From assembly GCA_963755055.1 (NCBI GenBank), contig CAVWIS010000014.1, forward strand, positions 1 to 64,000: a DNA stretch of 64,000 bases. The letters run 5' to 3'. The position numbers and the translations under genes are program-made. This DNA is from AP-16 sp963755055 (GTDB lineage Bacteria; Pseudomonadota; Alphaproteobacteria; Rhizobiales; Xanthobacteraceae). Below the pieces are notes generated by a model. The model saw nothing but the letters and a program-made list of their open reading frames with translations, was not told the DNA's origin and made no database searches. Position 1 is the stretch's first letter; every line of letters starts with the position of its first letter. Of the stretch, positions 25,098 to 33,454 are shown one piece after another.

Positions 25098-26297
25098 ATG
25101 CCGAAGTCTTCTCCCATGACCGCTCGGGCCGTCGATGCGCGGTCGCCGTTCGTGCGCCTTGCCGAGCTGCTCGCCGAGGTCGCGCCCGGCAAGCCCCCGA
25201 TCAATCTCTCGGTGGGCGAGCCGCAGCACCCGATCCCGTCGTTCGTCGGACCGGTGATCGCCGCCCATCTCGCTGATTTCGGCCGCTATCCGGCCGGCAA
25301 GGGGGCCGAGTCGTTCCGCACCGCGGCGGCGCGCTGGCTCGGCTGGCGTTACGCGCTGGCGCGACCGCTCGACGCCGAGAACGAGATCGTCGTGCTCAGC
25401 GGCACCCGCGAGGGCCTTTTCCTTGCGGCGATCGCCGCCAAGCGCTGGGTGTCGCCGCGCGCCGGGAGGCCGGCGATCCTGATTCCCAATCCGTTCTACG
25501 CCGCCTACGCGGCCGGCGCGGGCGCCGCCGAGTGCGAGCCGGTCTATCTCGCGGCAACCGCCGCCAACGGCTTTCTCCCCGATCTCGACCTGCTCGACGA
25601 CGCGCTGCTCGCCCGGACGGTCGCGTTCTACCTGGCGTCGCCGGCCAACCCGCAGGGCTCGGTCGCCGACATCGCCTATCTCCGGCGGCTTGCCGCCCTG
25701 GCGCAGCGCTTCGGCTTCCTGGTGTTCAACGACGAATGCTATTCGGAGATCTACACCCGGCATCCGCCGGCCGGGATGCTCGAAGCCGCCGGACCGGATT
25801 TCGCCAACGCGGTGTCGTTCCATTCGATGTCGAAACGCTCGAACCTGCCGGGTCTGCGGGTCGGCTTCGCCGCCGGCGACCGGCGGTTCATCACGAAATA
25901 CATGGACCTGCGCAACGTTTCGGCGCCGCAGGTGCCGGTCCCGCTGCAGGAAGTGGCGGTCGCGGCCTACCAGGACGAGGCCCACGTGGAGATCAACCGG
26001 GCGCTCTATGCGGCGAAATTCGACCTTGCCGACCAGATCATCGGCGACCGCTACGGATACCGGCGCCCCGCCGGCGGGTTTTTTCTCTGGCTCGATGTCG
26101 CCGGCCATGGCGGCGGCGAGGAGGTGGCGTTGCGGCTGTGGCGCCAGGCGGGCTTGCGGGTGTTGCCGGGCCGGTTCATCGCCCGCGACCAGCCCGACGG
26201 GAGCAATCCGGGCGCCGACTACATCCGGGTCGCCATGGTGCAGAACAAGGATGCCACGGCAGAGGCGCTGCATCGCCTCGTCGCGGCCCTCGGCTAG
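25098..26297 (+). CDS. Class I/II PLP-dependent aminotransferase (DapC-like)
   Basis: A 399-residue fold-type I aminotransferase. Motifs: PPINLSVGEPQHPIPSFV at the substrate entry, PLP site SFHSMSKRSNLPGLRVGFAA with the Schiff-base Lys of MSKRS, NDECYSEIY with the ring-binding Asp/Tyr, and a C-terminal YIRVAMV with the carboxylate-binding Arg. The SKRSNLPGLR pattern and position before ftsK resemble succinyldiaminopimelate transaminases of Rhizobiales, so a role in lysine/peptidoglycan precursor supply is likely but not proven. A second possible start is ATG 25116. Confidence 0.8.
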   Translation: MPKSSPMTARAVDARSPFVRLAELLAEVAPGKPPINLSVGEPQHPIPSFVGPVIAAHLADFGRYPAGKGAESFRTAAARWLGWRYALARPLDAENEIVVLSGTREGLFLAAIAAKRWVSPRAGRPAILIPNPFYAAYAAGAGAAECEPVYLAATAANGFLPDLDLLDDALLARTVAFYLASPANPQGSVADIAYLRRLAALAQRFGFLVFNDECYSEIYTRHPPAGMLEAAGPDFANAVSFHSMSKRSNLPGLRVGFAAGDRRFITKYMDLRNVSAPQVPVPLQEVAVAAYQDEAHVEINRALYAAKFDLADQIIGDRYGYRRPAGGFFLWLDVAGHGGGEEVALRLWRQAGLRVLPGRFIARDQPDGSNPGADYIRVAMVQNKDATAEALHRLVAALG

Positions 26298-26313
26298 AGC
26301 GGAGCGCTAGCGC

Positions 26314-28728
26314 ATGTCGGCGATCACGCGACATAGCCTCGACGCCACGGCCTTCCTGCCGGACAATATCCGGGCAGCCCTCGGCCGCCGCATCTGCGAG
26401 CTCGGCGGTATCGCGCTGATCGCGATCGCGCTGACGGCGACGATCGCGCTCGCCAGCTGGTCGGTAAAAGACCCGAGCCTCACCCACGCGACCGCCGCCA
26501 AGGTGCGCAACCTGCTGGGCTCGCCGGGCGCTGCGGCCGCCGATCTCATGATGCAGCTGCTCGGCGTCTCGGCAATCGCGCTCGTCCTGCCGGTGGCCGC
26601 CTGGGGGTGGCGGCTGTTCACCCACCATCCGCTCGCCCGCGAGCGTTGGCGGCTTGTCGCCTGGATCGCCGGCGTGCTGCTGGCGGCGGGCTTTGCCTCC
26701 TGCCTGCCGGCAAGCCGCGCCTGGCCGCTGCCCACCGGGCTCGGCGGCGTGGTCGGCGATGCGCTGCTCAGGGTCCCGGCGGCGCTCGCCGGCGGCCCCT
26801 TGTCGGGCGTCACCCGGCTGGTGATCGCCCTCGTTCTCGGCGCGATGGCGGTCATCGCCCTCGCCGTGGCGATGGGATTCGGTCTGCACCATCCGGCCTC
26901 CGCCGTCGCCGAGGACGAGTCGGACGAGGAGGAGAGCGAGCGGAGCTCGGTCTCGCTCGGCTGGCTCTATCACAAGTTCTTCAGCCTGAAGGCGCGGCTG
27001 CTGCGGCCCTCCACCTGGTCGCTGACAAGGTTTGCATGGGGGAGGCCTCGCGTTGCGGCTGAACCTCCCTCGGATCACGACGCCGAGCCCGAGCTCGAGG
27101 AGGAGGCTTCCGAGGCGGACGATGACGATGCCGACGAGGCCGAGCCCGCCGCGCGCCAGGCCCGCAAGCGCAAGCCCGCCAAACAGGCGAAACGATCCCG
27201 CGGCGGCTTCGAGCTGCCCTCGACCGGATTGCTCTCGGCGCCGAAGGCGAGCGACCGCTTCACGTTGAGCGTCGACCAGATCCAGACCAATGCCACGGCG
27301 CTGGAAAGCGTGCTGTCGGATTTCGGCGTGCGCGGCGAGATCATCAATGCCCATCCGGGCCCGGTGGTCACGCTCTACGAGCTCGAGCCGGCGCCCGGCA
27401 TCAAGTCGTCGCGGGTGATCGGCCTGTCCGACGACATCGCGCGCTCGATGAGCGCGCTCTCCGCGCGCGTCGCCGTGGTTCCGGGACGCAACGCCATCGG
27501 CATCGAGCTGCCCAACCCCAAGCGCGAAAAAGTCTATCTCCGCGAGCTCCTCGAGGGTGACGAGTATGTGGAGACGAGCGCCAAGCTGCCGCTCTGCCTG
27601 GGCAAGACGATCGGCGGCGACGCCGTCATCGTCGATCTGACCCGCATGCCGCACTTGCTGATCGCCGGCACCACCGGCTCCGGCAAGTCGGTGGCGATCA
27701 ACACCATGATTCTCAGCCTGGTCTATCGCCTCCGACCGGAGGATTGCCGGCTGATCATGGTCGACCCGAAAATGCTCGAGCTCTCCGTCTATGACGGAAT
27801 TCCGCACCTGCTGACCCCGGTGGTCACCGATCCCAAGAAGGCGGTGGTCGCGCTGAAATGGGCGGTGCGGGAGATGGAGGAGCGCTACAAGAAGATGTCG
27901 AAGCTCGGCGTCCGCAACATCGACGGCTACAATACGCGCCTCGCCGATGCCGCCGCGCGCGGCGAAGCGCTGAGCCGCACCGTGCAGACCGGATACGACC
28001 GCGAGTCGGGCGAGGCGATCTACGAGAAGGAGAACCTCGAGCTCGAGCCGTTGCCCTATGTGGTGGTCGTCGTCGACGAGATGGCCGACCTGATGATGGT
28101 GGCCGGCAAGGACATCGAAGGCGCCATCCAGCGCCTCGCCCAGATGGCGCGGGCCGCGGGCATTCACGTGATTCTCGCCACCCAGCGTCCGTCGGTCGAC
28201 GTCATCACCGGCACCATCAAGGCGAATTTTCCGACCCGCATCTCCTTCCAGGTGACGTCGAAGATCGACAGCCGCACCATTTTGGGCGAGCAGGGCGCCG
28301 AGCAGCTGCTCGGCCAGGGCGACATGCTGTACATGGCGGGCGGCGGGCGCATCAGCCGCGTCCACGGCCCCTTCGTGTCCGACGAGGAGGTGGAAAAAAT
28401 CGTCCGCCACCTCAAGAGCCAGGGCACCCCGCAATACCTCGAGGCGGTCACCGCCGATCTCGGGGAGGAGGACGAGGACGGTGCGGTGTTCGACGCGACC
28501 GCCATGGGGGCCGCGGGTGACGCCACCGACCTCTACCAGCAGGCCGTCCAGATTGTGCTGCGCGACCGCAAGGCCTCGACGAGCTACATCCAACGTCGGC
28601 TGCAAATCGGCTATAATCGCGCCGCCTCGATCATGGAGCGGATGGAGCAGGAGGGCGTGGTGGCACCGGCCAATCATGCCGGCAAGCGGGAAATCCTGAT
28701 TGGCGAGGGCGAGGAGGAGCGGTATTGA
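26314..28728 (+). CDS. ftsK: DNA translocase FtsK
   Basis: An 804-residue protein. The N-terminal ~210 residues carry four to five membrane helices that anchor it at the septum; residues ~210-310 are an acidic/basic linker shorter than in E. coli. The motor has Walker A IAGTTGSGKSVAIN near residue 450 and Walker B YVVVVVDEMADLMM near 590. The C-terminal ~65 residues (YQQAVQIVLRDRKASTSYIQ, NRAASIMERMEQEGVV) are the winged-helix gamma domain that reads KOPS and activates XerCD. It coordinates chromosome-dimer resolution with division. It starts 17 bases after the aminotransferase. Confidence 0.95.
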   Translation: MSAITRHSLDATAFLPDNIRAALGRRICELGGIALIAIALTATIALASWSVKDPSLTHATAAKVRNLLGSPGAAAADLMMQLLGVSAIALVLPVAAWGWRLFTHHPLARERWRLVAWIAGVLLAAGFASCLPASRAWPLPTGLGGVVGDALLRVPAALAGGPLSGVTRLVIALVLGAMAVIALAVAMGFGLHHPASAVAEDESDEEESERSSVSLGWLYHKFFSLKARLLRPSTWSLTRFAWGRPRVAAEPPSDHDAEPELEEEASEADDDDADEAEPAARQARKRKPAKQAKRSRGGFELPSTGLLSAPKASDRFTLSVDQIQTNATALESVLSDFGVRGEIINAHPGPVVTLYELEPAPGIKSSRVIGLSDDIARSMSALSARVAVVPGRNAIGIELPNPKREKVYLRELLEGDEYVETSAKLPLCLGKTIGGDAVIVDLTRMPHLLIAGTTGSGKSVAINTMILSLVYRLRPEDCRLIMVDPKMLELSVYDGIPHLLTPVVTDPKKAVVALKWAVREMEERYKKMSKLGVRNIDGYNTRLADAAARGEALSRTVQTGYDRESGEAIYEKENLELEPLPYVVVVVDEMADLMMVAGKDIEGAIQRLAQMARAAGIHVILATQRPSVDVITGTIKANFPTRISFQVTSKIDSRTILGEQGAEQLLGQGDMLYMAGGGRISRVHGPFVSDEEVEKIVRHLKSQGTPQYLEAVTADLGEEDEDGAVFDATAMGAAGDATDLYQQAVQIVLRDRKASTSYIQRRLQIGYNRAASIMERMEQEGVVAPANHAGKREILIGEGEEERY

Positions 28729-28840
28729 GTGCCGGGCCGCGAAAACGCCACAGCACGCGGCTAGCCCATCCGGCGCCGTATCGAGTGTCGCAATTGCCGT
28801 GGACAGGCCGTGCAGGCGGTCCCCGGAGCGGAGGAGTTTA

Positions 28841-29635
28841 ATGCGCAGAGCGAGTCCCGCGGCATTGGCTGGTGCGATCCTGCTCGGCGCCGCCGCCTTG
28901 GCGGCCGGCGCCGCGGCGCAGTCGGTGCCGGTGCCGAAACCCGCGCCGCCGGCGCGCACGGCGCCCGTCCCACCCGCCTCGATCGAGCCAAAGCCGGGCC
29001 CGCCGCTGGCGCTGACCGCGCCCTTGCCGAACCCGGCGGCGCCACCGACACGGCCCTCCGACGGGGTAGCGCAGCCCGGCGGCACGATGGCGTTCGACGC
29101 CAAGCAGCGTTCCATGCTGGAGAAGATCAACACCTATTTCACCGGCGTGCAGAACCTGGTCGGCGATTTCGTCCAGGTGGCGCCGAACGGAGCGCGCAGC
29201 GAAGGCACGTTCTACCTGCAGAAGCCCGGCCGCCTGCGGTTCGAGTACAATTCGCCGTCGACCATCGAGCTCATCGCGGACGGCCAGACGGTGGCGGTGC
29301 GCGACAGCCGGCTCGCGACCCAGGACCTGCTTCCCCTGTCGCAGACCCCGTTGCGGTTCCTCTTGTCCGATCGCATCGATCTGCTCAAGGACACCAACGT
29401 GGTCGGGGTTTACGCCGACGATCTTTTCGCCACCGTGGTGATCGAGGAACGCCAGACATTTGCCGGCACGCACCGGTTGATGCTGATGTTCGGGGCGCAG
29501 GACTACCAGCTTCGGCAATGGACCATCACCGACCCGCAGGGCTTCGACACGACGGTTGCGGTGTACAACCTGGACAAGACCAAGAAGCTCGATGCGAGCC
29601 TGTTCAAGATCAACTACGAGCGGGTCTTGCAGTAG
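28841..29635 (+). CDS. lolA: Outer-membrane lipoprotein carrier protein LolA
   Basis: A 264-residue periplasmic chaperone. A signal peptide (AALAGAILLGAAALAAGAAA, cleaved near AQS) is followed by a Pro-rich linker and the LolA fold: INTYFTGVQNLVGDFVQVAP, GTFYLQKPGRLRFEYNSPS, FAGTHRLMLMFGAQDYQLRQ, TTVAVYNLDKTKKLD. It shuttles lipoproteins from LolCDE to the outer membrane. Start chosen at ATG 28841 after GAGGAG. The ftsK-lolA-xthA order is conserved in Rhizobiales. Confidence 0.9.
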   Translation: MRRASPAALAGAILLGAAALAAGAAAQSVPVPKPAPPARTAPVPPASIEPKPGPPLALTAPLPNPAAPPTRPSDGVAQPGGTMAFDAKQRSMLEKINTYFTGVQNLVGDFVQVAPNGARSEGTFYLQKPGRLRFEYNSPSTIELIADGQTVAVRDSRLATQDLLPLSQTPLRFLLSDRIDLLKDTNVVGVYADDLFATVVIEERQTFAGTHRLMLMFGAQDYQLRQWTITDPQGFDTTVAVYNLDKTKKLDASLFKINYERVLQ

Positions 29636-29708
29636 GCGTCGCGCCAGCTACGAATGATCGTGCGCCGACGGAATTCCCCCGGGTACGGCGATCGTTCGAT
29701 ATCAGGTC

Positions 29709-30524
29709 ATGCAGCTCACCGTCACGACGTGGAACATCAACTCGGTGCGCCTGCGCATCGACCTGGTGGCAAAGTTCCTCAAGGCCGTCCGCCCGGATGT
29801 CCTGTGCCTGCAGGAGACGAAGTGTCCGGACGACCGTTTTCCGCTCAAGCGGTTCCGGCGGCTCGGCTACCCTCACGCGGCGCTCAACGGGCAGAAGGGC
29901 TACCATGGTGTCGCGGTGCTCTCGCGGTTGCCGCTGGAGAGCAGCGACAGTCACGGCTTTTGCGGCAAGACCGACTGCCGCCATGTCGCAGTGGTGATCG
30001 GCGAGCGGGCCGGGCTGAAGGATCCGGTCAAGCTGCATAATTTCTACGTGCCTGCCGGGGGCGACGAGCCCGACCCGCTGGTCAACCCGAAATTCGCCCA
30101 CAAGCTCGAATTTCTCGACGAGATGCGCGAGCGCCCGGAGCTGCGGCCCGGCGACGGCGAACGGGCGATCCTGGTCGGCGATCTCAACGTCGCGCCGCTC
30201 GAGCACGATGTCTGGAGCCACAAGCAGCTGATCAGGATCGTGTCGCACACGCCGATCGAGTGCGAGAAGCTCACCGCCGTAAAAGCCGCAGGCAACTGGG
30301 TCGACGCCATGCGCCACCTGGTGCCGGAGCCGACCAAGCTCTACACGTGGTGGAGCTACCGCTCGCCCGACTGGCGGACGGTCGACAAGGGGCGGCGGCT
30401 CGACCATGTCTGGGTGGCGCCCGAGCTCGGCAGCCGGGTGTCGGCCGTGACCGTGCTCAAGCAGGCGCGGGGCTGGACGCAGCCCTCCGATCACGTTCCG
30501 GTCACGGCAACGATCGAGCTGTAG
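29709..30524 (+). CDS. xthA: Exodeoxyribonuclease III
   Basis: A 271-residue AP endonuclease/3'-5' exonuclease of the Mg-dependent EEP fold. TTWNINSVRLRIDLVAKFL, CLQETKCPDD with the metal-binding Glu, the catalytic GDLNVAPLEHDVW (Asp/Asn), and the closing LDHVWVAPEL and TQPSDHVPV with the catalytic His. Length matches XthA (about 268). It repairs abasic sites and 3'-blocked ends. Confidence 0.93.
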   Translation: MQLTVTTWNINSVRLRIDLVAKFLKAVRPDVLCLQETKCPDDRFPLKRFRRLGYPHAALNGQKGYHGVAVLSRLPLESSDSHGFCGKTDCRHVAVVIGERAGLKDPVKLHNFYVPAGGDEPDPLVNPKFAHKLEFLDEMRERPELRPGDGERAILVGDLNVAPLEHDVWSHKQLIRIVSHTPIECEKLTAVKAAGNWVDAMRHLVPEPTKLYTWWSYRSPDWRTVDKGRRLDHVWVAPELGSRVSAVTVLKQARGWTQPSDHVPVTATIEL

Positions 30525-30636
30525 CGCATGTTCCGATCTTGTTAAATCACGGCGTCATGCGCGGGCTTGTGCCATTGCTTGTCCAGCGCCATCCACGTCT
30601 TCGTTCCTGGCCAAGACGCTCGATCTCGGCGGGATC

Positions 30637-31104
30637 TCAGTGGCGAAAATCCACCGCATCGAGCACGCCGCGCACCTTGCTGATGTCGCGCGAGGAGTCC
30701 TCGGCGCGGCGGAGAATGTCCTCGCGCAGCCGCTCCGCCGCGTCCGGATATCCCTCGAGCATCTTCAGAAAGAGGCTGCGCGCGATCCGGATGACCGTGG
30801 AGGGCTCGCGGGCCGTTGCGGTGACCCGACGGGTCGTCTCGGTGATGAGCGCCAGCTCGCCCAGCAGCGTTCCGGCGCCGACCGTGACCGGCTCGATGCC
30901 GCTGTTGTGCTCCGTCGCCAGGCTGAACGATCCCTCCTGGATCACATAGCCGGCGTCGGCTGCCTCGCCTTCGTGGAACAAGACGTTGCCGCCATGCACG
31001 TAGCGGTTCTCCGCCCCGATCGCCAGAATACGCAATGCTTCCCGGCCCAGCAGGGCGAGCGTGGGGACCCGTTCGAAATAGACGATGTCGTCCTCGATGC
31101 TCAT
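30637..31104 (-). CDS. Single-domain cyclic-nucleotide-binding protein
   Basis: A 155-residue protein consisting of one CNB (Crp-like) beta-barrel: ENRYVHGGNVLFHEGEAADA, GYVIQEGSFSLATEHNSG, LLGELALITETTRRVTATAR. The phosphate-binding cassette reads GELALITETTRRVTA, close to the cAMP-type consensus. There is no helix-turn-helix, so it is not a Crp/Fnr transcription factor; it probably transmits a signal through a partner. It lies just downstream of the response regulator on the same strand. Confidence 0.85.
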   Translation of the reverse strand: MSIEDDIVYFERVPTLALLGREALRILAIGAENRYVHGGNVLFHEGEAADAGYVIQEGSFSLATEHNSGIEPVTVGAGTLLGELALITETTRRVTATAREPSTVIRIARSLFLKMLEGYPDAAERLREDILRRAEDSSRDISKVRGVLDAVDFRH

Positions 31105-31187
31105 ACGCGCTCGAAATCAACGCGCCGTCCAGCCGAGTGAGCCCGGCCGGAGGCGCGAGGCCGGCGACCACCCATCTGATCGCGCTG

Positions 31188-31874
31188 TTAGGGAATCAGC
31201 TTGTATCCCCCACCTTCGGTGACCAGGATGGACGGATTGGTGGTGTCTCTCTCGACCTTCTGGCGCAGGCGATAGATGTGGGTCTCCAGGGTGTGGGTGG
31301 TGACGCCGGAATTGTAGCCCCACACTTCCTGCAGCAGAATTTCCCGGGAAACCGGCCGCTGGCCCGCGCGATAGAGATAGCGCAGGATCGCGGTTTCCTT
31401 CTCGGTGAGCCGGACCTTGTTGCCCTTGGGATTGATGAGCAATTTCGAGCTCGGCCGGAACGTATAGGGCCCGATGGCGAAAACCGCGTCCTCGCTCGCC
31501 TCATGCTGGCGCAACTGGGCGCGGATGCGCGCGAGCAGCACCGCAAAGCGGAACGGCTTGGCGACATAATCGTTGGCGCCGGATTCCAGGCCCAGGATCG
31601 TGTCCGAATCGGTATCGTGCCCGGTCAGCATGATGATCGGCGCCTTGAAACCGTTCTTGCGCAGGATGCGCACCGCCTCCCGTCCGTCGACGTCGGGAAG
31701 CCCGACATCCATGATGACGAGGTCCACCTGACCGGCCTTGGCGGCCTGCACACCCTTCGTCCCGGTCTCCACCGCGACCGCCTCGAATTCCTCATGCAAT
31801 GCGAGCTGCTCGACCAGCGCATCGCGCATGTCGGCGTCATCGTCGACAATCAGAATTTTTCGCGCATTGGCCAT
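31188..31874 (-). CDS. OmpR-family response regulator, orphan
   Basis: A 228-residue regulator. The receiver domain has KILIVDDDADMRDALVEQL (acidic pocket), phospho-acceptor Asp in LVIMDVGLPDVDG, Thr in IIMLTGHD and Lys in YVAKPF. The C-terminal winged helix reads VRLTEKETAILRYLYRAGQR and THTLETHIYRLRQKVE. No histidine kinase is encoded next to it; the downstream cyclic-nucleotide-binding gene is its only close neighbour. Targets unknown. Confidence 0.88.
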   Translation of the reverse strand: MANARKILIVDDDADMRDALVEQLALHEEFEAVAVETGTKGVQAAKAGQVDLVIMDVGLPDVDGREAVRILRKNGFKAPIIMLTGHDTDSDTILGLESGANDYVAKPFRFAVLLARIRAQLRQHEASEDAVFAIGPYTFRPSSKLLINPKGNKVRLTEKETAILRYLYRAGQRPVSREILLQEVWGYNSGVTTHTLETHIYRLRQKVERDTTNPSILVTEGGGYKLIP

Positions 31875-32108
31875 TGATACGGGCCTCGTGAAGGTCGCCT
31901 CCGGGCGACATCATGCGAAGTAGACCGATCGCCGGTCAAAGAGCAAGCGGCAGCCAAAGGTTGGAATCGGCGTTCACCATCGCTTCCCCGGGTTCCGGCG
32001 GAAAGATGCGATCGGAAACAGTTTAGCGACAGTGAGGCAATTTTGCAGCTTTCGAGAGAGATCTTCCGGCGATCTGGTAAATTCCCCCTCCGCAACGGGT
32101 GGCCCGCC

Positions 32109-32639
32109 ATGCCCCGATCGCCAGTGAAAGTCGTACGGATCAGGGCGCGCGCGGGGTCGCGGGTCCGGGGCTGGCTGGTCGCCGGGTCGTCGCGTGACCC
32201 GGTGGCCCTTGGGCGTTCGGGCATTCGCCCCGACAAACGCGAAGGCGACGGCGCGACGCCGCGCGGGACATTCCGGCCGGTACGGCTGTGGTGGCGGGCC
32301 GATCGTGGCCCGCGGCCGCGCACGTTGCTGCCGGCCCGGCGGATCGGGCGATGGGACGCCTGGTGCGAGGACCGGACCGACCGCCGATACAACCGCCCGA
32401 TGCGGTTGCCAGGTGCCTCGATGGGGGACCGGCTGTGGCGCGACGACCACCTCTACGATCTTGTGATCGAGATCGACCACAATGCGAGACCGCGGATTGC
32501 GGGACGCGGCAGTGCAGTGTTCGTTCACCTCGCCCGCCCGGGATTCATGCCCACCGCCGGCTGCGTCGCGCTGGCATCCGCAAGCCTGAGGCGCCTGCTG
32601 ACACGGATCGACCGAAACACCAGGATCGAGATTCAATAG
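32109..32639 (+). CDS. L,D-transpeptidase family protein (YkuD domain)
   Basis: A 176-residue protein that is essentially one YkuD domain. The catalytic stretch HLARPGFMPTAGCVALAS holds the conserved His and the nucleophile Cys; upstream LGRSGIRPDKREGDGATPRG is the family entry motif (GxxGxxxKREGDGxTPxG). No signal peptide or membrane helix is visible from ATG 32109. In alphaproteobacteria this small class occurs without a peptidoglycan-binding domain. Likely acts on 3-3 crosslinks or lipoprotein anchoring, if exported. The 234 bases before it hold no other gene. Confidence 0.85.
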   Translation: MPRSPVKVVRIRARAGSRVRGWLVAGSSRDPVALGRSGIRPDKREGDGATPRGTFRPVRLWWRADRGPRPRTLLPARRIGRWDAWCEDRTDRRYNRPMRLPGASMGDRLWRDDHLYDLVIEIDHNARPRIAGRGSAVFVHLARPGFMPTAGCVALASASLRRLLTRIDRNTRIEIQ

Positions 32640-32657
32640 TTCGTCCGCGGCGTTGCG

Positions 32658-33353
32658 TCACGTTCGCTGGCCGAAAATCGCGCTGCCCACCCTGACATGG
32701 GTGGCGCCGAGCTCGATCGCCAGGGAATAGTCGGCGCTCATGCCCATGGACAGCAATTTCAGGCCATTGCGGGCGGCGAGCTTGCCAAGCAGGGCAAAAT
32801 GCGGCGCCGGCGCCTCATGGAAGGGCGGTATGCACATCAGGCCGGCGACGTCCAGGCCATGGACGTCGCGGCAGGACGCCACGAAGGCGTCGGTCGCCTC
32901 CGGCAGGACGCCGGCCTTCTGCGGCTCGGCGCCGGTATTCACCTGGACCAGCAGGGCCGGCCGGCGCGCCTGACGCGCCATCTCCTTGACGATGGCCGCG
33001 CACAGCAACTCGCGATCGAGCGTGTGGATGACATCGAACAGGGCGATCGCCTCCTTGACCTTGTTGGTCTGCAGCGGACCGATGAGATGAAGCTCCAGGC
33101 CGGCGGTCTGCGCCATCAGCGGCGGCCACTTGGCCTTGGCTTCCTGCACGCGGTTCTCGCCGAAGGCGCGCTGACCTGCCGCAATGACGGGCGCTATCGC
33201 CGCGGCGGGAAACGTCTTGGTCACCGCAACCAGCGTCACCGACGCCGGATCGCGGCCCGCCCGGCGACACGACGCCTCGATGTCGCGATGTACCTGCTGC
33301 AGTGCCGCGACCGGGTCGGCACCGGAGGTCGGTTCGCTTAAGCCTGCTGCCAT
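32658..33353 (-). CDS. PLP homeostasis protein (YggS/PROSC family)
   Basis: A 231-residue fold-type III PLP-binding barrel without catalytic domain. Motifs: VTLVAVTKTFPAAAIAPVIA with the PLP Lys in VTKT, FGENRVQEAKAKWP, LELHLIGPLQTNKVKEAI, LSMGMSADYSLAIELGATHV and RVGSAIFG. It buffers pyridoxal phosphate and affects amino- and keto-acid pools. Convergent with the L,D-transpeptidase gene (18-base gap). Confidence 0.92.
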   Translation of the reverse strand: MAAGLSEPTSGADPVAALQQVHRDIEASCRRAGRDPASVTLVAVTKTFPAAAIAPVIAAGQRAFGENRVQEAKAKWPPLMAQTAGLELHLIGPLQTNKVKEAIALFDVIHTLDRELLCAAIVKEMARQARRPALLVQVNTGAEPQKAGVLPEATDAFVASCRDVHGLDVAGLMCIPPFHEAPAPHFALLGKLAARNGLKLLSMGMSADYSLAIELGATHVRVGSAIFGQRT

Positions 33354-33454
33354 GGGAAAGGAGCCTCCGGTATCAGGCGCAATTTTAGCAAATCTGCGCC
33401 CGCTGGATTAACCCGTTTCATGCATCGTGGTCGAACGGGGAGTGGGGCTGAACC

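Noticed and set aside
23139..26273. Very long minus-strand open frame (over 1000 codons) opposite amtB, glnK and the aminotransferase
   Set aside because: It is antisense to three clear genes, is Arg/His/Asp-rich as expected from antisense of high-GC codons, and has no family motifs.
26176..29133. Minus-strand open frame of about 985 codons opposite ftsK
   Set aside because: Shadow of ftsK and lolA; composition is that of antisense high-GC DNA and no domain is recognisable.
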